In this document: piece after piece, positions 58,004-64,000 of the stretch
How the letters are laid out: the number at the start of each line of letters is the position of its first letter
Numbering within the stretch: the first letter of the stretch is position 1
Assembly: GCF_000182925.2 (NCBI RefSeq)
Contig: NC_026504.1
Span: forward strand, 496,001-560,000
Direction: 5' to 3'
Length of the DNA: 64,000 nucleotides
From: Neurospora crassa OR74A
Taxonomy: Eukaryota > Ascomycota > Sordariomycetes > Sordariales > Sordariaceae
Made by a program: the position numbers and the translations under genes
Notes under the pieces: model-generated
Database searches by the model: none
Told to the model about the DNA's origin: nothing
Seen by the model: only the letters and a program-made list of their open reading frames with translations

Positions 58004-58293
58004 TTACCACCTCCCTTCAACAATGAAGCAATGAAGCAATAAAACAAGGTTAGGAACCCGGCGGAAGATACGGTCCAGCTCCTCCAGTGAGCCGTCCTTC
58101 AGTCGCGCTCCGACAGACGCCATATTACAGGGCCAGGCCAGCGGACACCTATCACTACAACTGGTCAGCATTTCCCATCGTACTACAACCACAGAAGAAG
58201 AAGACGGGACATTGTATACCTTGCTGGCGGCGACTTCCAGGGTTGGACGCCTCGAAGGTCGCCGGCAGGGGAACCGTTGGAACCGCTGCTCAT
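58004..58293 (-). CDS. Small hypothetical protein or 3' end of a larger gene
   Basis: Exons 58293-58220 and 58148-58004 join across a 71-bp intron (GTATAC donor, GCTGAC branch, GATAG acceptor, phase 2) into 72 aa: MSSGSNGSPAGDLRGV... then MASVGARLKDGSLEELDRIF..., ending EGRW. The second exon reads like a real amphipathic segment. The first ATG may be internal, since an acceptor-like CAG lies just upstream. I recognise no domain. It lies between tRNA-framed copies C and D on the opposite strand. Confidence 0.3.
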
Positions 58294-59948
58294 TTTTCCA
58301 CCCTGCTGACAAGAAAGTTATCGCTAGCCTCGGCGGCGGGAACACCATCATAGACGGGATGTGCCCGCGGCATGTACGTGGTGGGAGGCGAACACGGCTG
58401 GTATGGCGTAGGAGCTCCGGCTCGCCGGCGGTCTATTAGAAGCTCTCATGCTTCTGAGAGCAGGTTTTGGCGAGTTCGGCCTCTGGGGCAACGTACCCGG
58501 TAACGTGCCGGTACGACTGTCACTTCAGTGGCAGCCCAACTGGCAGTCCTGTGCTATGCTGTTGGAAGCATCGCGGCCCTGACGTTGTAGGAATTCTAAG
58601 ATTTGAGTGTCAGATGTCTGAGGTGTTAAAATGTGGTTTTTCTCAGACTTTGAAGAAGAGAAGGCGAAGAGGTATCCACGCACAAAGGTCAAGAAAGTGA
58701 AAGGAAAGTGATACTTACGCTATATGTTCTTTACGGGCGAGGAAGCCCCTTGGGCTTGGGGGTGCTAGTCACATAAACTTGGAGGGCGGCTTGTCGGATG
58801 ACCGCATAGGCTGGGGGAGGAAAGGGGCCCGGGGTACGGGAAGTCTGGTGCTGAGGCCGCCGGGTGGTGACCACCGCATGGATCGCGGTGTCCGCGGTGG
58901 AAGCCTGAGCCGAGTGAGGGAAGAGACCGGGACAGGTGTTGCTGGTGGTGTGATGCTGCTTCGTTTGCTCGTCGCGAGCTTCTTGCTGCTGCTGCTGCTC
59001 CTTCTGCTGTTGCTGTCAGTTGAGATTTTTGGATGGAGTTATGGTGCGTTCAACCTGAAAAGTGAAACAAAGCGCCCCCCTGGGATTGCCACACGGTGGT
59101 GGCGATGCAGGTTTCTTTCAAGGAGCTGGACATCTTGTGGAAAGAGGATTTGTGGGTGATAGAATTGATCTTGTGCGGAAGAAAATGGTGATTTCCAACA
59201 GAAGAAGAATCAACGTGAGGGATGGCAAGGATGGAAGATGATCTGAGATTGCCTCACGGTCGCGTGGTGTTGTGGAAGGAAGACGCGGAAACCGCTGTCA
59301 AAAGGAAAGGAAGTTGAACTGAAGACTTACCGGCGAAGACATCTTGTGATGGTTGTGGAAGAGATGGAAGGTTTGGAGCTTGTTCTTGCGCAGATCTTGG
59401 TGTGATGAGCGAGGACTTGTGTTGGTGGTGATTGTGGAAGAAGTGAAGGAGGAAGGAAAACGAAGAAAGTGGGAGCAAGAAGAAGGGGCTTTCAAAACCC
59501 TTGCCGGGATGAGACTCACAACCCGCTTCAGCCTGCCACTCCGGCTGTCAGATTATTCTGAGCGTGCAGTACCACGTGACGTTGGAACAATGGAAGTGAG
59601 AATGCTTGACTTGATTGAAGAAGAAGAAAAAGGAAGGAAAGTTGAGAATGGATGAGAAGCTTCTTATATACACGAGTTTGGATCGAAAATATGCAATGCT
59701 AGAAATATTGCTGCATATTTTATGCTGCATATCTCGGATATCCAACACCGGCACCGGGTAACAGCACGGCTGCCTGCCAGATTCTGGTTGTTCAAAGTTT
59801 CTGCAAAATCATGTGGGCAGGTGGCCAGACTCGAAGGAGAAGAGGCAAGGAACGAGCAGTAAGATGGCGGCGCTGCCAGGTCTCTGAGGCTGGCAGAGGT
59901 GGTACGTACCATATAGGTCTGCCGTCTGTGCCTTTACTTCAACAAAAA
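58294..59948. other. Unresolved region, possible spliced minus-strand gene
   Basis: On the minus strand there is ATG-TCT-TCG-CCG followed at once by GTAAGT (59342-59325), and a Gln-rich stretch open for 93 codons (59012-58731) behind a TGACAG acceptor. A convincing chain between them could not be built. The plus strand is also open over 58779-59159 because of a CTG tract that codes poly-Leu. A GTAAGT lies at about 58719 on the minus strand. Confidence 0.25.
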
Positions 59949-60102
59949 GTGCGGTTGGCGTAGTGGTCAGCGCATCCACCATCTTCGAAAAAGGACCATG
60001 CGGGTTGAAATCCCCGCCGAACCACTTTCAAAGACCGATTTTGGGGGAAAAATGGCCGCAACAAGGATGTGGAAGACCCAGGTTCGATTCCTGGACCGCG
60101 CA
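59949..60102 (+). ncRNA. tRNA-framed Pol III gene, 89-nt anticodon loop (copy D)
   Basis: The acceptor stem is GTGCGGT/ACCGCGC (one G-U), the D stem GCGT/GCGC (one U-G), the anticodon stem TCCAC/GTGGA, and the T arm CCAGG-TTCGATT-CCTGG; discriminator A and T5 (60109-60113) follow. The insert hairpin is GCGGG-TTGAAATC-CCCGC (60000-60017), then CGAACCAC and CAAAGACCGA. TCAACAAAAAG and ATATAGGTCT stand upstream. The loop begins CATC and lacks U33. Confidence 0.7.
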
Positions 60103-60652
60103 ACAATCTTTTTGGTCTTTTTCTGCGGGTTTGCATGTATCCGTAGAGGCATTCAAAACGACCCTGCCCTGAGATGAGCTCAACAACACCCTGGATGGAC
60201 ATGTTCATTTGATTCGAGGTAGAAGCAGCCATCCTCGTGCACTACCCCTCGTCTCGTCACTTGAGAAATTTGTACCTATAACTACCTAGAGGAACTCAAA
60301 GTCTCATAAGAAGAGCCAACAAGATCATGCTGCGCTGAGAAAGAAAAAGAACCTCAGTCAAGACACTCCTTCAGATCTCAGCACCTTTCTCCAGCCTGGT
60401 CACCAGAAGGTCCAAGACTCAACGCGTCACCGTTCCGCAGCGCCCGCCAACTGTCCCAGCAACTGAACACCCTCTCATCCGAAGTCCAGCCGACCACCCC
60501 AAGCCGTAACTCCAGAAATTTCAGAACCTGCGCCAGGTACCAAGTACCCCGCTACCTCTGCCTTACCCTTCCCTCTTCATTCTCATACCCGACAGACAGG
60601 CTCCAGGTAGTACAAGTACTAGGTTCTTGGTCCCGTCCATCAACAAATACAA
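60103..60652. other. Spacer between copies D and E
   Basis: No gene is seen. TAGTACAAGTACTAGG (about 60609-60624) just upstream of copy E stands where other copies have their TATA-like box. Confidence 0.4.
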
Positions 60653-60966
60653 GCGCGGTTAGTGTAGTGGTCTAACACGTCCACACAGCAACCCACGGCC
60701 CGGGCCCCTCTCCAGACATCCCCATGAGGCTCTGGGTTCGATTGCATGGTCTGGCGTTTGGCGTCCTTTGCATTTTCTTGGTCTCTTCTTGGAAATTCTT
60801 TGTGCGTTGAATTCTGGTTCCGATGTTCTCTTCCCCAACAACAAAATATTCATATCATACAACCTGTCACCCGAGAAGAGGGATAGATTTCTGGAGACTG
60901 CAGGTGGTTACCGGGCCGTGGACCTGATCTTGTGGAAAATCCTAGGTTCGAATCCTAGACTGCGCA
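60653..60966 (+). ncRNA. Longest tRNA-framed gene, 247-nt anticodon loop (copy E)
   Basis: The acceptor stem is GCGCGGT/ACTGCGC (one G-U). The D stem is GTGT/ACAC, a paired change from GCGT/ACGC. The anticodon stem is TCCAC/GTGGA and the T arm CTAGG-TTCGAAT-CCTAG; discriminator A and T8 (60972-60979) follow. A second B-box-like GGGTTCGATTGC lies inside the insert at about 60736-60747. CAACAAATAC is directly upstream. The ends match the other copies although the insert is 2-3 times longer and different in sequence. Confidence 0.6.
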
Positions 60967-61906
60967 TCACATTTTTTTTGAACTCTTTTTTTGGTGGTGA
61001 GAACTTTGTGATGTGATGTTTGCTCTTTGTTTCGCCGCTACGGAGAGCTTTGCACTTGCATTTCTTATCATGTTGCTTCCAAACCTCCAGCGAGAATGGT
61101 TCAAGATGCTTACAACATGTTCAATTCGTAGACTGTCTCTTGTTGAAGTCAACGATCTGCGGATGGTGAAGTTGGGAATGAGACCGCAGTTGAGGGCATC
61201 ATCGGTGTGGTACCATGGATGAATGAGTGAACAAGTGGCTTTGCTGTTACACCCGCATCGCTCGAGTTCCATTCCACTTGTTGACTAGGTTCTTTGTTGG
61301 GTGTCTTCCAAGAATCACGAACGTTTTGTTCAATAACTGTACCTGCATGCAGTCATAGCAGCGGGAATGCAACGCAGGGGACGTGGCGACCTGCGCAGTG
61401 GGTATCGGGAGCAACATCAACGTCATGACAAGGGCGCATAAACTCCGATGCAGTGATGACATTAGACGCTGCATAAGACATATATGACTTTGACTCCTTG
61501 CGACATCTGTCTCCGGTCGAATTCCTGATGGCATTTGTTTTGCCTCCTATGACTTCGTGATAATCTCGCCGAGGCCATAGTCTAGGTAGTGCCGTGCTGC
61601 GGTGCCGATAGCTTTCGTAGAGGTATTGGATGGGAGCACTTGCTTTGCGGGTGAACGTTGTAGAAAAGAGGAAACGAGAGAAAGGAAAGAGCCAGCACAA
61701 GTCACCCACATCGCGTCATTCCCACGCTCTGCTACTGAAACGTCATGTACGGGTATTCGCAGCTGGCAGTTCATGACGGCGGTGTGCCCAGACAGAACAT
61801 ACCTAAGGTACCTCAAGGGGTGGCAGCAAGTGAACCTCAGGGACCTTGACACGAGGTATATGTAGAGGTAGTAGGTCTTGGAATACAAGATACAACAAGA
61901 AACAAA
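60967..61906. other. Spacer between copies E and F
   Basis: Minus-strand open frames of 80-118 codons carry no recognisable domain. Nothing else is supported. Confidence 0.4.
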
Positions 61907-62067
61907 GCGCGATTGGCGTAGTGGTTAACGCGTCCACCATCTCATGCTGACCATGCGGGTTGAAATCTCCGCCGAATCACTTGGAAAGACCGAGATTGAG
62001 GGTACGTAGAGGTAGGTATAGTTCATAAGACTGGTGGAAGACCCAGGTTCGACTCCTGGATTGCGCA
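61907..62067 (+). ncRNA. tRNA-framed Pol III gene, 96-nt anticodon loop (copy F)
   Basis: The acceptor stem is GCGCGAT/ATTGCGC: relative to copy E, position 6 has gone from G-C to A-T with pairing kept. The D stem is GCGT/ACGC, the anticodon stem TCCAC/GTGGA, and the T arm CCAGG-TTCGACT-CCTGG; discriminator A and T7 (62073-62079) follow. The insert hairpin is GCGGG-TTGAAATC-TCCGC (61955-61972), then CGAATCAC, where copies C, D and G have CGAACCAC. TATATGTA (61857-61864), GGTCTT and CAACAAG precede it. Confidence 0.7.
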
Positions 62068-62383
62068 TTTCCTTTTTTTGTGTTTTTATCTTGCCTTTTT
62101 GTCTGGCGATGATGGTGCGGTGGCGATGAAAGGTGGTTTTGGGAAGTGGGAGTGGAGTGTAACATGAGGGGGGGACTTGGTTGCAGGTGAGCTCAGTGCC
62201 CGAAGGAAAGAGGAAGGAAGATGTATTGTAGGGAAAGAGCCTGGCATTCACGGAATGAAATTGGGAGACAGTGTGCGGATTCGACTGGCCATGTGCAGCA
62301 AGTGCAAGATGGGCAGGAACCTCGAGTGTGTACACTGGGGTTTACGTATCAGGTCTTTGTGCTCACAGCTCAACAAGAAAGAA

Positions 62384-62539
62384 GCGCAGTTGGCGTAGCG
62401 GTCAACGCGTTCACCACTCAGTGTACAGGCTGTCTGGGTTGAAATCCCCGGCGAACCACTGTCAAAGACCGACTCTGGGGGGGCATGGGCATATATGAGC
62501 AAATGGTGAAAGACCCAGGTTCGATTCCTGGACTGCGCA
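62384..62539 (+). ncRNA. tRNA-framed Pol III gene, 91-nt anticodon loop (copy G)
   Basis: The acceptor stem is GCGCAGT/ACTGCGC, seven Watson-Crick pairs with position 5 changed from G-C to A-T. The D stem is GCGT/ACGC, the anticodon stem TTCAC/GTGAA, and the T arm CCAGG-TTCGATT-CCTGG; discriminator A and a T5 run (about 62545-62549) follow. The insert hairpin is CTGGG-TTGAAATC-CCCGG (62434-62451), then CGAACCACTGTCAAAGACCGA. TACGTATC and GGTCTTTGTGC upstream match copies B and I. Confidence 0.72.
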
Positions 62540-62953
62540 TTCCCTTTTTCCCTTTCTTTCTTTTTGCCTCCTAATAGATGGTGTCTTCATGATGGTAATT
62601 GCGGACTCGTGTCTCACTTGCAAGTTGCAGAGGAACTTCAAACTCTGATCTATCTCCCTGGACAGGCCATCACAGTTCACCTGGGCACGAGTTGGAAGGA
62701 AGCTGGACCAAAAAGACACGCAAATAGACTTGGTCAAGAACCTTGGACCGTCAACACAGCTCTCCGGCCCTTAGCAGCTGGCACCACCTCACCAAGACCA
62801 TTGCCCCGGCCGGCACCAGCAGCCCGAGACCGACCAGTTGACATCCACGACAGCAATTGAACACAAGCAAGCACAGACGCGCCAGCCCAACCTTCACACG
62901 GCGGAATATAGGAACCCATGTCAGACCTCAGTACCAACAAGTCATCAGAAAAA

Positions 62954-63044
62954 GTTAGAGTGGAGTAGTAGTTTAACTCGCTGCCCTCCCAAACTCGTGT
63001 TTGGAGTTGCGGCAGAGACTCGGGTGCGAATCCCGGCTCTAGCA
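62954..63044 (+). tRNA. tRNA-Gly(CCC)-like gene with 18-nt intron (copy H)
   Basis: This 91-nt gene has normal tRNA size: acceptor GTTAGAG/CTCTAGC (one U-G), D stem GAGT/ACTC, anticodon stem CTGCC/GGCAG, T arm TCGGG-TGCGAAT-CCCGG (one U-G), discriminator A and T5 (63050-63054). The 25-nt loop starts CTCCCAA, giving U33 and anticodon CCC (Gly) with an 18-nt intron after position 37. The intron pairs back on the anticodon region (CTCCCAAAC with GTTTGGAG, one bulge), as in eukaryotic pre-tRNAs. The B box reads GGTGCGAATCC rather than GGTTCGAATCC. It shares the CAACAA motif, the AGAC variable loop and the D-arm style with copies A-G, so it may be the short form of the family. The amino-acid identity is uncertain. 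Confidence 0.6.
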
Positions 63045-64000
63045 CATTCTTTTTGTGTCTTTTCCTGTTTTTGGCTCGATGCAGACAGAGTGCACAAACT
63101 TCCTTTTTTCTTCTGAGCTTTTACTTGCGTTGATGATGACTTTTTCGACCGGTTGAAGGTTGAAACGTGGTGAAGAGAAAGGGCTGCTGCGGTGGGAGCA
63201 GCCTGGATCCGGAGACAAGGAAGACACGGCTAGAACCTGACGGAAAAGATGAACTGCCTCTGGAACTGGGCCGCCAACCACCTTCCAACTCACAGCCTTC
63301 CGTGTTTCTTCTACTGCGGGACAGCCAGTAAACCGTCGCAGAGTCAGGTGGAGGCGCAAGTTTCTGGCCTATCCGCCCGACAGCCCTCTGTTAGAAGTCT
63401 GGTTGCACTGTGGAATCACTTCCGTGACACTCGGCAATCACGACGGCGATATCAACGAACATGCAACCAAAACAACCGAAACAAATCATCCTTTACTCTA
63501 GTATTGCCCCACGTTGGCTTTACTTGACTTCAGTTCGTAAAGTTTGGCCAGAAGTTGCCCGAAACGTCTTTATCCTACCGGGAATTCACCTTGAAACAGA
63601 TCCATCTGGAGATCTCTTCGACGCTCCATCACCGTCGCAGCGGCATCGAAAAACCGACGCGTTCAACATCCGAACACCACTCCCTCACTAGCCTTTTCAC
63701 TCTTCTATCAACCGACTGGTGCTTGGATGACACTTGACGAACAAGGGGGTTACTCTACTACACGGACGGGTTCCACATGTCAACAAATTCCCGACGCGAC
63801 ATAGCACAACAAGAAGAGAGCCTTAGTCGGACTGAACCATGGATGCAATGGCACAAGAGCAAGAGATGTGACAACTACACACGACTGAGTCTTTGTCCGA
63901 GTCCCGACCAGATGGTGAAGCAGTAGAGGTAGTGACCCCCAGTGCTCTCAAACACCCGATCTCTTTACCACTTTACTCTCATTGGGCTTGCTCGCCATCG
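63045..64000. other. Right edge, no gene supported
   Basis: Plus-strand open frames of 60-92 codons at 63249-63737 carry no recognisable domain and no clear splice signals. They could be part of a gene running off the window. Confidence 0.4.

Noticed and set aside
58731-59012. Gln-rich minus-strand exon candidate with nearby ATG-TCT-TCG-CCG plus GTAAGT
   Set aside because: Open for 93 codons behind an acceptor, but the opposite strand is open too and no consistent exon chain to the start codon could be built.
1-64000. CRISPR array, rRNA operon or prokaryotic features
   Set aside because: The window is eukaryotic. Repeats are simple-sequence or palindromic without regular unique spacers, and no rRNA sequence was recognised.

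Overview
The window reads as nuclear DNA of a filamentous ascomycete, most likely a sordariomycete. The evidence is short spliceosomal introns (about 55-160 bp) with fungal GTRNGT donors and CTAAC/CTGAC branch sites, a Zn2Cys6 regulator, a highly reducing type I polyketide synthase, a long HST3/HST4-type sirtuin, a 56-bp inverted repeat whose arms differ only by transitions (as RIP mutation leaves), and intergenic DNA full of TACCTAGGTA / TAGAGGTA words. I could not name a species.

Layout. 2.45-6.50 kb (+): HST3/HST4-like NAD-dependent deacetylase, 1327 aa, one intron. 6.5-17.5 kb: mostly gene-free, with one minus-strand tRNA-like Pol III gene (9.66-9.81), degraded coding relics (13.1-15.45, including a fragment of phosphoacetylglucosamine mutase) and a MITE-like inverted-repeat element (16.56-17.09). 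17.52-19.84 kb (-): F-box plus ankyrin-repeat protein. 22.33-24.50 kb (-): short-chain dehydrogenase-like protein with an altered active site. 29.40-37.27 kb (+): complete highly reducing PKS (KS-AT-DH-CMeT-ER-KR-ACP, 2578 aa after removing two introns). 41.20-43.43 kb (-): Zn2Cys6 transcription factor, five exons. 43.4-50.5 kb: no gene found, rich in simple repeats and CTAGG palindromes.

50.5-63.05 kb: the most unusual region. Eight plus-strand genes, with a ninth at 9.7 kb on the minus strand, share a tRNA frame: 7-bp acceptor stem, D arm with an A box, 5-bp anticodon stem, T arm with a B box, discriminator A and a downstream T run. The anticodon loop is enlarged to 25-247 nt. Stem sequences differ between copies but pairing is kept by compensatory changes, and most copies have a CAACAA motif and a TATA-like box upstream. 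Four inserts share a second covarying hairpin. They are either tRNA genes with exceptionally long introns or a family of tRNA-framed noncoding RNAs. Between them lie weak minus-strand gene models (51.9-53.0, 58.0-58.3), a 275-bp tandem duplication carrying splice signals, and an AT-rich tRNA-derived relic.

The PKS with its downstream Zn2Cys6 regulator could form a small polyketide locus. No transporter, P450 or releasing enzyme is visible, and the regulator lies 4 kb away, so that link is inference. All gene models come from reading splice signals and frame by eye; no database search was possible.
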